In this document: positions 1 to 7,670 of the stretch, one piece after another
How the letters are laid out: every line of letters starts with the position of its first letter
Position numbering within the stretch: the stretch's first letter is position 1
Assembly: GCA_002309995.1 (NCBI GenBank)
Contig: DBYB01000029.1
Span: 1 to 25,161 of the forward strand
DNA from: Bacteroidales bacterium UBA1197
Lineage (GTDB): Bacteria; Bacteroidota; Bacteroidia; Bacteroidales; UBA932
DNA length: 25,161 nt
Direction: 5' to 3'
Position numbers and translations under genes: made by a program
Notes under the pieces: model-generated
Told to the model about the DNA's origin: nothing
Database searches by the model: none
Seen by the model: the letters and a program-made list of their open reading frames with translations, nothing else

Positions 1-54
1 ATAGAACGGAAGTTTCCTAAACTTTAAATAGAGGTTCGATTCCTCTTCGGGCTA
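1..54 (+). tRNA. tRNA-Arg (anticodon CCT), 5' end outside window
   Basis: The anticodon arm pairs GAAGT (9-13) with ACTTT (21-25) around the loop TTCCTAA, giving anticodon CCT (reads AGG, arginine). The T arm follows, with AGAGG (30-34) and CCTCT (42-46) around TTCGATT. The 3' acceptor strand TCGGGCT (47-53) and discriminator A54 end the gene. CCA is not encoded. The D arm is only partly inside the window and the 5' acceptor strand lies outside it, so the gene is cut by the window edge and is not a broken gene. Confidence 0.88.
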
Positions 55-93
55 CAAAGAAGCCAGGCTCCACAGCCTGGCTTCTTTGTAGCC
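50..93 (+). terminator. Perfect 20-bp hairpin beginning inside the tRNA-Arg 3' end
   Basis: Bases 50-69 and 74-93 are perfect reverse complements (20 bp, 4-base loop CCAC). The upstream arm starts five bases before the end of tRNA-Arg, so the acceptor bases GGCTA are part of the stem. The position suggests a terminator or 3'-trailer processing structure. No U-run follows the stem, so classical intrinsic termination is uncertain. Confidence 0.6.
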
Positions 94-101
94 TCACCTG
101 G

Positions 102-180
102 CGTTTTTCGCAAACCTCTGATAATCAACCACAACTGTATCTCCTGTGTGTAAAACTGCGCATGGGAGATTTGATAAGGG
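102..180 (+). repeat. Composite intergenic repeat, block 1 (copy near tRNA-Arg)
   Basis: The first 47 bases (102-148) align without gaps to the reverse complement of 19560-19606, at about 37 of 47 identical positions by hand, including CGTTTTTCG and CTGTATCTCCTGTG. They lead into a hairpin: ATCTCCTGTG (139-148), a 12-base loop, and CATGGGAGAT (161-170). No open reading frame accounts for the similarity. Bases 181-301, between this block and the next, show nothing I can name. Confidence 0.65.
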
Positions 181-301
181 CTTGAGAATCAAACGGTTCA
201 GCTCATTCGCATCTTGAGACGAAGGACGGGGTACTATGTAGTGTTGATTATGATGCAGAACTTAACTAACTTGAGGGTTCTTATTTGCAGTTCGATATTT
301 C

Positions 302-392
302 ACCGTGGCCGAGGGTCCAAACGAGGGACCCTCGGCTACGATTTTATGGGGTTTTTGATACTGAGGGTCCCACGGTTGGACCCTCGGGCACG
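302..392 (+). repeat. Double-hairpin palindromic repeat, block 2 (copy A)
   Basis: Two hairpins with nearly identical arms sit side by side. The first is CCGAGGGTCC (309-318) with GGACCCTCGG (326-335). The second is CTGAGGGTCC (361-370) with GGACCCTCGG (378-387), containing one wobble pair. They are joined by a linker containing TGGGGTTTTTGA. The outer ends CCGTGGCCGAGGGTCC and GGACCCTCGGGCACG are themselves inverted repeats. A second copy lies in inverted orientation at 19408-19500. The architecture resembles REP/BIME elements or a small MITE. No target-site duplication was recognised. Confidence 0.8.
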
Positions 393-410
393 CCTCTCCG
401 GTTTTGGGAA

Positions 411-440
411 TTGCGGATTTCTTTCGTAATTTTACATTTT
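411..440 (+). promoter_or_regulatory. Weak candidate promoter of the DUF4421-like gene
   Basis: TACATTTT (433-440) differs from the -7 consensus TAnnTTTG only in its last base, and a TTG (411-413) lies 19 bases upstream, close to the -33 TTTG position. The start codon is 13 bases downstream. One mismatch in each box keeps this call tentative. Confidence 0.35.
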
Positions 441-453
441 CGACTTTACGGAG

Positions 454-1431
454 ATGAAGAAGATAGCTATTGTTACGTGTATTTTGATGCTGGCGGGTGT
501 GCGGGCGGAGGGGCAGTTTTTTCAGTCCGTGGATGGGTGGCTGAAAAAGCAGCAACAGAAGCAGCCGTACGATACGACCTATATTTATCGGCCTCAGGAG
601 CGCTGGCGGTTGAGGACCACTGCGCAGTTGGAGGGGGAGTCTGCGATGATGGTGGCGGTGGTGCCGGATGGTGATAGTTATGGGCTCAAACTGGACCGGC
701 GGCTGAAGTATAAGCATACCGTGGGCGTTGGATACCGCAACCTGATTGTTGATGCGGGATTCTCTCCCATTGGTGGCAAATATACCTTTGGCGGAGCTAT
801 GAATATTATGGGTAACCGTGTCGGTGTTACACTGGAAGGCGGTCTCAGCACAGGATTCAATGGCGTGGCGCTTACAGGCGGAGAAACTACATCCAATCTG
901 CCGGACGACGGGGTTATAATGATGAATGTAGGATTGAGTGCCTATTACGCCTTCAACGGGAAGCATTTCTCTATGCCCGCTGCTATGAACCAGGCCTTCC
1001 GCCAGTTGAGGAGCGCAGGAAGTTTCCTCGCGACCTTCACAACACGCACATACGGAATGATGCGCAATCCCGATTTAACGGTTGCGATACAGCCCGAGTT
1101 TGCCTGCACCGGCCTTATTGGCCTTGGTGGCGGATATGCCTACAATTTCGTTCCTTCCGTGCACTGGCTCGTTCACGCAGGCCTCACGGAGACAGTGGGC
1201 TTCCTGAATTCATCGTATGCAAAGATCGATGGCACGGCTTACGACTTCAAACCCGAGGTGCCGGCGTTCGTGACAAAGGGCACGCTGGCAGTTCTCTATT
1301 ACTGGGGCAAATGGTACGCCGGCATTTACGCCACTTTCGACAGCACCATCTATATGGGTGCAGACGACGTGGCTTACCTGTTCTCCAGAGGCACACAGAA
1401 CGCAAACATCACACTCGGCGTAAGATTCTGA
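454..1431 (+). CDS. Predicted outer-membrane beta-barrel protein, DUF4421-like
   Basis: The 325-residue product starts with a signal peptide (residues 1 to about 18: basic MKK, a hydrophobic stretch, then VRA as a likely cleavage site). The mature part opens with a Gln/Lys-rich helix and a segment reading DTTYIYRPQERWRLR, which resembles the start of DUF4421 proteins of Bacteroidota. The rest is alternating short hydrophobic and polar segments rich in Gly, Tyr and Phe, and the protein ends in VRF. A C-terminal aromatic residue is typical of outer-membrane barrels. It probably sits in the outer membrane; substrate or role is unknown. The gene stands alone, after a repeat-containing spacer and before a separately promoted lipoprotein gene. 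The barrel call is fairly safe; the family name rests on recall. Confidence 0.7.
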   Translation: MKKIAIVTCILMLAGVRAEGQFFQSVDGWLKKQQQKQPYDTTYIYRPQERWRLRTTAQLEGESAMMVAVVPDGDSYGLKLDRRLKYKHTVGVGYRNLIVDAGFSPIGGKYTFGGAMNIMGNRVGVTLEGGLSTGFNGVALTGGETTSNLPDDGVIMMNVGLSAYYAFNGKHFSMPAAMNQAFRQLRSAGSFLATFTTRTYGMMRNPDLTVAIQPEFACTGLIGLGGGYAYNFVPSVHWLVHAGLTETVGFLNSSYAKIDGTAYDFKPEVPAFVTKGTLAVLYYWGKWYAGIYATFDSTIYMGADDVAYLFSRGTQNANITLGVRF

Positions 1432-1458
1432 AATGCATAAAGAAAATTGCTATATTTG
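1427..1458 (+). promoter_or_regulatory. Bacteroidota-type promoter of the lipoprotein operon
   Basis: TATATTTG (1451-1458) is a perfect TAnnTTTG -7 box, and TCTG (1427-1430) lies 20 bases upstream, one base from the -33 TTTG. The ATG at 1465 is only six bases after the -7 box, so transcription should begin at or beside the start codon. This position argues for a start at 1465 rather than the in-frame TTG at 1447, which lies upstream of the box. Confidence 0.75.
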
Positions 1459-1464
1459 CAACTT

Positions 1465-2718
1465 ATGAAACGATTGCTGGTTATTGCGTTGATTTTCCTT
1501 GCTGCGGCGTGCGGCAGGCAGGGTGACAAGCAGGGCGAAGGAGCAGTGAAAGAGGCTCCGGAGCTGCTGCTTGCAGTGCCGTCCGATGCGCTGGCGGTGG
1601 GGGTGTTTACGCGGCTGGACCACGCGCTGGAGCAGATGCTCGACCCTTCGGACGTGCTTCTGGAGCTGGACTACAGCAAGTTCGCCAGGAACAGGGCGTG
1701 CATTGCCCTGTGCAATGTAGGCAGCATCGTTCCCCTTGTGATAATCGAGACCGGCAGGGCTCATCCGGGCACGGGCCTCAGACCCGCAGCTGACACGCTG
1801 GCACAAACTGCCGCCCTCGCCGCCCGGGCCGATTCGCTCAGGCTCTCCAGCGCCCAGCTCGCCCTTCCCAAGCACAACGTATTGCTTATCAGCCCCTCGG
1901 CTACCATAATAACGGTAGTCCGCCGGCACCTGCTTTCCGATTCATCTATCCTCGACGCCCCCTATTTCGACGGCGTGCTGGAGATTATCGGTGGCTCCGA
2001 CGGCATAGCCTGGCGGAACAGCGGTGCCCGCAGGCTCTTGCGTTTCGAGGCCTGCAGCATCCCCAGGAACCAGCTCATCTCGTTTATCAAGGAGGCCACG
2101 GAGTGGACCGTTGCCTGCGATGGCAAGCTCCGCACCGTTCAGCCCGAGAGCGAGAGGTATTTCTGCAATTTTCTCGCGACCTGCGCGGAAGGGGAGTCGA
2201 AACTGGGCTCGTTTTTCCCCGATGAGGCAGAGCTCGTAATCGATATGCCAATCGCCGACCTCAAGCAGTGGCGCGCTTCCTACGAGACCTTCATGGACGC
2301 CCGCGTCGAACTAGAGGCCTACAACAAGAGAATTCAGAATCTCCGCAAGTCCTCCGGCAAGAATCCGCTGGACTGGGAGAAAGAACTTGGAATACAGGAA
2401 GTGGCCTATGCAGCCACTCCTGAATATACTTTGAATCTGGTCCGCTGCGCCGACAAGGGCAAGAGCGAAGGTGTGTTGCGCAACCCGGCCGCAGGCTTCG
2501 TGCGCGCACTTTACGGTGAGCCCTTCAATGCTACAGACACTTGCTGCATACGTAAGGGCAAGTGGATTGTGAGCGGCCCCCGCGAGGTGCTGGACACCCT
2601 TTCCTTCGGTAAGGAGAGGAACTGGCCGGCCAAATCCGTGGCCGTGGTGCAGTCGGAGAACCGGAGATTAACTTGGACAAAAGAAAATAACATATTATGG
2701 CAGGTTTCCAATCGGTAA
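1465..2718 (+). CDS. Lipoprotein of unknown function
   Basis: The product has 417 residues. A lipoprotein signal is clear: MKRLLVIALIFLAAAC, with the lipobox Cys at residue 16. Residues after the Cys (GRQGDKQGE) lack the acidic run of the Bacteroidota surface-export signal, so a periplasmic face is more likely. The mature protein begins ELLLAVPSDALAVGVF. This opening, and a later segment with FFPDEAELVIDMP and WEKELGIQEVAYA, recall large Bacteroidales lipoproteins related to DUF3352, but I cannot assign a family firmly. There is no catalytic motif. I chose 1465 because the promoter overlaps the alternative upstream start. The last 22 bases overlap the next gene in another frame, which implies co-transcription with the acyl-CoA synthetase and perhaps translational coupling. 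Confidence 0.8.
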   Translation: MKRLLVIALIFLAAACGRQGDKQGEGAVKEAPELLLAVPSDALAVGVFTRLDHALEQMLDPSDVLLELDYSKFARNRACIALCNVGSIVPLVIIETGRAHPGTGLRPAADTLAQTAALAARADSLRLSSAQLALPKHNVLLISPSATIITVVRRHLLSDSSILDAPYFDGVLEIIGGSDGIAWRNSGARRLLRFEACSIPRNQLISFIKEATEWTVACDGKLRTVQPESERYFCNFLATCAEGESKLGSFFPDEAELVIDMPIADLKQWRASYETFMDARVELEAYNKRIQNLRKSSGKNPLDWEKELGIQEVAYAATPEYTLNLVRCADKGKSEGVLRNPAAGFVRALYGEPFNATDTCCIRKGKWIVSGPREVLDTLSFGKERNWPAKSVAVVQSENRRLTWTKENNILWQVSNR

Positions 2719-4352
2719 ACAAAATGCTCGAAAAGAGCTTCAGGGAGAACTGGGACCGTTCTGCACTCAGCAACTACCAGGGCGTGACCCTGAAGTACTG
2801 CGATGTGGCCAAACGCATTGAGTATCTGCACATCTGCTTCGAATCTTGCGGATTGCAGAAAGGCGACAAGGTAGCCCTCTGCTCCAAGAATCAGGCAAAC
2901 TGGGGAGTGTGCTTCCTGGCCGCGATGACCTACGGCGCCGTCCCCGTACCCATACTTCACGAGTTCAAGCCGGAGAACATACACTATCTTGTGAATCACT
3001 CCGAGGCCAAGGTGCTCTTCGTGGACGAAGCCAACTGGGAGGGCCTTTCCGAAGCCGAAATGCCCGGCGTGCAGGTGTTCGTACGAATGTCAACCCTCAA
3101 CTATATCCTCGCCCGCGACGAGGCTATGGTGGAGGCGCGCGAGAAGCTCCCCGAGACATTCCGCGAAAGATATCCCGACGGATTCGGCCCTGAGAACCTC
3201 AACTATCACGAAGACACCGCCGACGAGCTGGCGCTCATTAACTATACATCAGGAACTTCCGGCTTCTCGAAGGGAGTTATGCTGCCTTACCGTTCCCTGT
3301 GGTGCAACATCCGCTTCGCAGGCGAGACCGCTGAGCCCCAGATGAACGCAGATTCTCATATGGTGGCCCTCCTGCCCTCCGCCCATATGTACGGTATGAT
3401 GTTCGAGTTCCTCTTCGAGATGACCATAGGCGCTCATGTGCACTTCCTTACGCGCGTGCCCAGCCCCAAGGTGATAATGAAGGCGTTCTCCGAGATTCAT
3501 CCTGACGTTATTATTGCCGTGCCGCTCATCATCGAGAAGGTTTACAAATCACAGATAAAGCCTATCGCCGACCACAACAAGACCTGGCTCCGCATCCCCA
3601 TCGTTGACAGGGTTGTGTACGGCAAGATCCGTGAGGGCCTCATTGAGGCGTTCGGCGGCAACTTCGAGGAAATCATACTCGGCGGCGCCGCTTTCAACCC
3701 CGAGGTGGAGCAGTTCCTCCGCAAGGTGAAATTCCCGTTTACCGTAGGTTACGGTATGACCGAGTGCGGCCCCATCATCACCTACGCACACTGGAACCGC
3801 ACCAAGAAGGGCTCCTGTGGCTATGCCATCCCCGGGTGCACCATCCGCATCGATTCTCCTAATCCGACAAAGATTCCCGGCGAGGTGCAGGTGAAAGGCG
3901 ACAACGTCTTCCTGGGTTACTATAAGAACCGCCAGGCCACCAAGGCCTCCTTCACCAACGACGACTGGTTCAAGACCGGCGATATGGGCGTGATGGACGA
4001 CGACGGATACCTCTACCTGCGCGGCCGTTCCAAGTGTATGATCCTCGGCCCCTCCGGCCAGAACATCTATCCCGAGGAGCTCGAGGGCGTAATCAACAAC
4101 GTGAGCTATGTGGTCGAGTCCCTGGTCATTGAAGACAACGGAGGCCTCACTGCCCTCATATATCCCGATTACCGCCAGGCTCAGGCAGACGGGCTGGAGA
4201 TTGAAGATATGCAGAAGCAGATCCTGGACAGCATGCCCGAGGTCAACAAGGTTCTCCCCGGCTACGCGCAGATACGCAAGGTGGAGTTCCTCTCGGAAGA
4301 CTTCGAGCGCACCCCCAAGCGCAGCATCAAACGTTACCTCTATCAGCGATGA
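2697..4352 (+). CDS. AMP-forming acyl-CoA synthetase (long-chain type)
   Basis: This 551-residue protein belongs to the ANL adenylate-forming superfamily and should activate a carboxylic acid, probably a fatty acid, to an acyl-AMP and then a CoA thioester in the cytosol. Motifs appear in order: the phosphate-binding loop YTSGTSGFSKG (183-193), GYGMTE (about 351-356), WFKTGD (about 422-427), RGRSK, and a C-terminal Lys-containing PKRSIKRYLY end. No signal peptide is present. It overlaps the lipoprotein gene by 22 bases and the dCMP deaminase gene by 4 (ATGA), so it sits inside an operon. It is a paralogue of the ligase at 20450-22078; both share VPL[IV]IEK[IV]YKS and VKGDN blocks. The chain length of the substrate cannot be read from sequence, and use with acyl-carrier protein instead of CoA is possible. 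Confidence 0.9.
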   Translation: MAGFQSVNKMLEKSFRENWDRSALSNYQGVTLKYCDVAKRIEYLHICFESCGLQKGDKVALCSKNQANWGVCFLAAMTYGAVPVPILHEFKPENIHYLVNHSEAKVLFVDEANWEGLSEAEMPGVQVFVRMSTLNYILARDEAMVEAREKLPETFRERYPDGFGPENLNYHEDTADELALINYTSGTSGFSKGVMLPYRSLWCNIRFAGETAEPQMNADSHMVALLPSAHMYGMMFEFLFEMTIGAHVHFLTRVPSPKVIMKAFSEIHPDVIIAVPLIIEKVYKSQIKPIADHNKTWLRIPIVDRVVYGKIREGLIEAFGGNFEEIILGGAAFNPEVEQFLRKVKFPFTVGYGMTECGPIITYAHWNRTKKGSCGYAIPGCTIRIDSPNPTKIPGEVQVKGDNVFLGYYKNRQATKASFTNDDWFKTGDMGVMDDDGYLYLRGRSKCMILGPSGQNIYPEELEGVINNVSYVVESLVIEDNGGLTALIYPDYRQAQADGLEIEDMQKQILDSMPEVNKVLPGYAQIRKVEFLSEDFERTPKRSIKRYLYQR

Positions 4353-4750
4353 GCAAATTCGACCGGAGATATATGGAGATGGCCGGCATCTGGGCCATGA
4401 ATTCCTACTGCAAGCGGCGTCAGGTGGGTGCCCTGCTCGTCAAGGATAATATGATAATATCCGACGGCTACAACGGCACGCCGTCCGGTTTCGAGAACGT
4501 GTGCGAAGAGAACGGGGTTACCAAGCCCTATGTGCTCCACGCCGAGGCCAACGCCATATCCAAGGTGGCCAAATCGGGCAACAGCAGCGCCGGAGCAACG
4601 CTCTACGTAACCGCGTCGCCCTGTATCGAATGTGCCAAACTGATAATCCAGAGCGGCATCAAGAGGGTGGTGTATAAAGACGAGTACCGCCTTACCGACG
4701 GCGTCGATCTGCTCACCCGGGCCGGCATCGAGGTAATCAAACTCGACTGA
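4349..4750 (+). CDS. dCMP deaminase (ComEB-type cytidine/deoxycytidylate deaminase)
   Basis: The 133-residue product has the full zinc-deaminase signature. HAE holds His64 and the proton-shuttle Glu66, and PCIEC holds Cys92 and Cys95. An N-terminal arginine-rich MSKFDRRYMEMA segment and the YNGTPSGFENV motif match dCMP deaminases, which make dUMP for thymidylate synthesis. Length is normal for the short bacterial forms. It starts four bases inside the acyl-CoA synthetase gene (ATGA) and ends one base before the S41 protease gene, so all are likely co-transcribed. The grouping looks like operon packing and not a shared pathway. A related tRNA or guanine deaminase is less likely given the dCMP-type motifs. 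Confidence 0.88.
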   Translation: MSKFDRRYMEMAGIWAMNSYCKRRQVGALLVKDNMIISDGYNGTPSGFENVCEENGVTKPYVLHAEANAISKVAKSGNSSAGATLYVTASPCIECAKLIIQSGIKRVVYKDEYRLTDGVDLLTRAGIEVIKLD

Positions 4751-4751
4751 T

Positions 4752-6278
4752 ATGAAGAACAATTCGTTCCTTATACTGCTGGTCGGCATCCTCATCGGTG
4801 TGGCCTTTATGTTCACCTTCAGCCGCGTCTCCGAGAGCCGCCGCGTGCTCAAGACAGCGACCCGGGACTGGCGCAAACTCTACCTGGTGCTGCAGACTGT
4901 AGATAATCATTACGTTGATTCGGTCGATCGCCAGAAGGTCTCCGAAGCGGCCATCGACGCTGCTCTCGCGGCCCTCGACCCGCATTCCGTGTATATGCCG
5001 CCGCAGAAACTGGAAGACGCCGAGCAGGACCTTGCCGGCAACTTCTCCGGCATCGGCATACAGTTCAACGTGCCCAACGATACGGCCGTGGTGATAGAAG
5101 TCATCCCCGGCGGGCCGGCAGAGAAGATCGGCATGCAGGCAGGCGACCGTCTGCTCAAGGTAGATACCACCAACATCGCCGGCGTCCGTTTCCCGCAGGA
5201 CAGCATGGTGCGCCGTATGAAGGGCCCCTCAGGCACCCGTGTGCTGGTTACCGTCAAGCGCGGGAACGAGGAGATACCGTTCGATATCACCCGCGACAAG
5301 ATTCCTACGCACTCCGTTGACGCGGCCTTTATGGTGAACGACACCACCGGATTCCTGCGCCTGAGCAAGTTCGCCCGCACGACCTACGAAGAGTTCGCAA
5401 GGGCTACCCTGGAACTCCAGGCGGCAGGTATGAAGCACCTTATCGTCGACCTGCGCGACAACAGCGGCGGCTACTTCGACCAGGCGCTGCTGCTGAGCAA
5501 CCTCTTCCTGCCAAAGGGAAAGGAGATAGTGTATCTGGAGGGCCTGCACCGCAAGCGCGAGAGCTTTAAGGCGGACGGCAAGGGCTTGTTCCAGGATACC
5601 GGACTGACGCTCCTGGTGTCCGACGGCAGTGCCTCGTCGAGCGAGATTTTCGCCGGGGCAATGCAGGACAACCGCCGCGCTACCCTGGTCGGCCGCCGCA
5701 CTTACGGCAAGGGCCTGGTGCAGGAGCCGGTCTATTTTACCGACGGCTCAGGCATACGGCTTACGGTGGCCCGCTACTACACCCCGTCGGGCCGCTGTAT
5801 CCAGAAGCCCATCAACGACGACTATGCGTACGACATCTACTACCGCTACGCCAACGGTGAGATGGTGAACGCCGACAGTATGCACGTGGCCAACGGAGGC
5901 ATCCTGCCCGACATATTCGTGCCGATGGATACCACCAAGGTGGAGTCGTTCTACATCAACTGCAACAAGAAGGCGACAACGATGCGCTTCGCATCCGCCT
6001 GGTTTGACGCCCACAAGAAGGAACTTCAGGCCATCGACAACTACGACGACCTGCTCAAGTATCTCGACGGGGCCGGCCTGGAACGGCAGTTCCTCGCCTT
6101 CGCACGCGAGCGCGACGGACTGGCGCCCAAGGGACGCGAGTGGGAGGTTGAGCGCAGTTATATGATGACGCAGATTCGCGCCCTCGTCGGCCGGTACTCA
6201 AAACTCGGCGACAACGCCTTCTATCATCTGTACCTTAGCACGGACGAGGTCTTCAAGGCCGCTATGGCTCACATTTAA
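4752..6278 (+). CDS. PDZ-containing S41 family C-terminal processing protease
   Basis: The 508-residue product begins with a hydrophobic segment (residues 6-23) that acts as a signal or membrane anchor, so the enzyme works on the periplasmic side. A PDZ domain covers roughly residues 95-175 (GIGIQFNV, IPGGPAEKIGMQAGDRLLKV). The S41 core follows, with IVDLRDNSGGYF (231-242), DGSASSSEIFAGAM (291-304) and RTYGKGLVQ (316-324). By the 25-residue spacing known in Prc/D1P, Ser295 and Lys320 form the catalytic dyad. It should degrade or trim envelope proteins. It ends an operon beginning at 1465. Its stop codon interlocks with that of the convergent aminotransferase gene. A second S41 paralogue lies at 15964-17595. 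Confidence 0.93.
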   Translation: MKNNSFLILLVGILIGVAFMFTFSRVSESRRVLKTATRDWRKLYLVLQTVDNHYVDSVDRQKVSEAAIDAALAALDPHSVYMPPQKLEDAEQDLAGNFSGIGIQFNVPNDTAVVIEVIPGGPAEKIGMQAGDRLLKVDTTNIAGVRFPQDSMVRRMKGPSGTRVLVTVKRGNEEIPFDITRDKIPTHSVDAAFMVNDTTGFLRLSKFARTTYEEFARATLELQAAGMKHLIVDLRDNSGGYFDQALLLSNLFLPKGKEIVYLEGLHRKRESFKADGKGLFQDTGLTLLVSDGSASSSEIFAGAMQDNRRATLVGRRTYGKGLVQEPVYFTDGSGIRLTVARYYTPSGRCIQKPINDDYAYDIYYRYANGEMVNADSMHVANGGILPDIFVPMDTTKVESFYINCNKKATTMRFASAWFDAHKKELQAIDNYDDLLKYLDGAGLERQFLAFARERDGLAPKGREWEVERSYMMTQIRALVGRYSKLGDNAFYHLYLSTDEVFKAAMAHI

Positions 6279-7591
6279 GCCTCTGGGTGGTCGGCGTTGA
6301 ATTCGGCCATCCGCTTGTCCAGCAGATCGAACTGGTCGCCGTGGATGCGGCTGGAGCATATTCGCACACCCTTGCGTTTGCTGCCCATCTTGTCCAGGCT
6401 CACTGAACTGACGCCGTAGGCTATGAGCTCATCTACAAGGGTGGCACTGTCCATCCCTGCGCGGCTCAGGGTGAAGAAGAAGCCGTCGCCTATTGGGCCC
6501 GATGCATCCTCGCTGTAACTGATTGTGAAACCGTGACGGAGGAAGATTTCCTTCATCTTGGCGGCGCGCTCTGCATATACGCTCACGTCTTCGAGGAAGC
6601 GTATGCTTCCGTCGCAGCTGTGGTTCAGCATTGCGGCGAGGCCCCACTGGGTACTCGCGGTGCTTCCCGAGGTAATCATATCAAGGATAGCTCCGGTTAT
6701 TGTGAGGCCGAAGATGCCGGTGTTGTTGTAACGGTCTGCAAGTGCCTGGAAACGTGTGTGATAGAGCTTCGGGCCCACGGACAGAATGCCGGTGCGCTGG
6801 CCGGCGTATGAGAAAATCTTCGAGCCGGAGAGGAGAAGCATACAGTTCTCCGTATACTTGGCTACGGTGGGTGGATAAGGCTCGCAGTACGGGATGCCGA
6901 AGCCTTCCTGCCTGTAGTCCATTCCGAAGTATGCGAGGTCTTCTATCACTATCGTCCCGCTATCGTCGGCAAGGCGGGCGAGTATCTGCAACTCGGCGTC
7001 GGAGAGGCACATCCAGGAAGGATTGTTGGGGTTGGAGTACATAATTGCGCTGTACTCTCCGCCGGCTAGTTCGGCCCTCATACTCTCTTCGAAGCCGGCG
7101 GCCCGCAGGTCGGCCACATCTACGCCCTTCCAGTCGATGCCCAAAATGGCCATCTGCTGCTTGTTGGCGGAGAAACTGGGTTCAAGCACCAGCACGTTGC
7201 CGCGCTCAGGAGTGCACTGGCTGGCTGCAGCGAGCGCTCCGAACGCTCCGAGCATGGACCCGGTGGTGGGGATAAAGTACAGCGGCGCCCAGTCGATATT
7301 CAGGAACGCCTTGAAGAAACGGGCGGACGCCTCCTTCAGCACCGGGATGCCGTCGGTGGGGGCGTACGATGCGCCTACGCCTGCGTCGAGCGCCGCCTTC
7401 TCGGCTTCTATGCCGACCTTGTTGGGTGACAGGCCGGGCGAGCCCAACTCCATATGTATTACGGGGATACCGGTTTCGTGCTCAAGCAGACCCGCGAGGC
7501 CTGCGCTTTCCATTATCGTGGCAGTACCGGCCCTTTTGATATTGCACCGCCGGTATGCATCTTCCATCAATTCATTGCTGAACACTCTCAT
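6275..7591 (-). CDS. PLP-dependent class I/II aminotransferase
   Basis: The 438-residue protein has fold-type I aminotransferase landmarks: MELGSPG (47-53), SYAPTDGIPVLKEA (75-88), SNPNNPSW (186-193), an Asp in IEDLAYFGMDY (217-226) that would bind the pyridine nitrogen, and SGSKIFSYAGQR (255-266), where Lys258 should form the Schiff base with PLP. It is cytosolic. The amino-acid substrate is not evident; the N-terminal part (EDAYRRCNIKRAG) is unlike AspC or HisC. The gene is monocistronic. Its own TATATTTG box lies only four bases before the ATG, so its mRNA should be leaderless. Convergent overlap with the S41 gene leaves no room for a terminator between them. Confidence 0.9.
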   Translation of the reverse strand: MRVFSNELMEDAYRRCNIKRAGTATIMESAGLAGLLEHETGIPVIHMELGSPGLSPNKVGIEAEKAALDAGVGASYAPTDGIPVLKEASARFFKAFLNIDWAPLYFIPTTGSMLGAFGALAAASQCTPERGNVLVLEPSFSANKQQMAILGIDWKGVDVADLRAAGFEESMRAELAGGEYSAIMYSNPNNPSWMCLSDAELQILARLADDSGTIVIEDLAYFGMDYRQEGFGIPYCEPYPPTVAKYTENCMLLLSGSKIFSYAGQRTGILSVGPKLYHTRFQALADRYNNTGIFGLTITGAILDMITSGSTASTQWGLAAMLNHSCDGSIRFLEDVSVYAERAAKMKEIFLRHGFTISYSEDASGPIGDGFFFTLSRAGMDSATLVDELIAYGVSSVSLDKMGSKRKGVRICSSRIHGDQFDLLDKRMAEFNADHPEA

Positions 7592-7595
7592 AGCG

Positions 7596-7626
7596 CAAAT
7601 ATAATAAATGCCGCCCTCAAAACAAG
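7596..7626 (-). promoter_or_regulatory. Promoter of the aminotransferase gene
   Basis: On the minus strand TATATTTG (7603 to 7596) is a perfect -7 box, with CTTG (7626-7623) 19 bases upstream near the -33 consensus. The box is followed by four bases and then the ATG at 7591. Transcription must begin at or within the first codons, which implies a leaderless mRNA or initiation at a later start codon. Confidence 0.7.
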
Positions 7627-7638
7627 CCGAAAAATTAC

Positions 7639-7646
7639 TATATTTG
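7639..7646 (+). promoter_or_regulatory. -7 box of the FAD-oxidoreductase/manA/rnr operon
   Basis: TATATTTG is a perfect TAnnTTTG match, 24 bases before the ATG at 7671. No convincing -33 TTTG is seen upstream. It is back to back with the aminotransferase promoter; the two -7 boxes are about 35 bases apart, so regulation could be shared. Confidence 0.65.
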
Positions 7647-7670
7647 AAGATAATTAATTTCGCTTAGAAT

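Noticed and set aside
55..453. Possible integration site or integrated element at tRNA-Arg
   Set aside because: No integrase gene and no direct repeat of the tRNA 3' end was found in the window; the only copy of the acceptor end is the inverted one in the hairpin.
262..966. Open frame of 234 codons on the minus strand
   Set aside because: It is antisense to the barrel-protein gene and runs through the palindromic repeat, where it encodes low-complexity residues.
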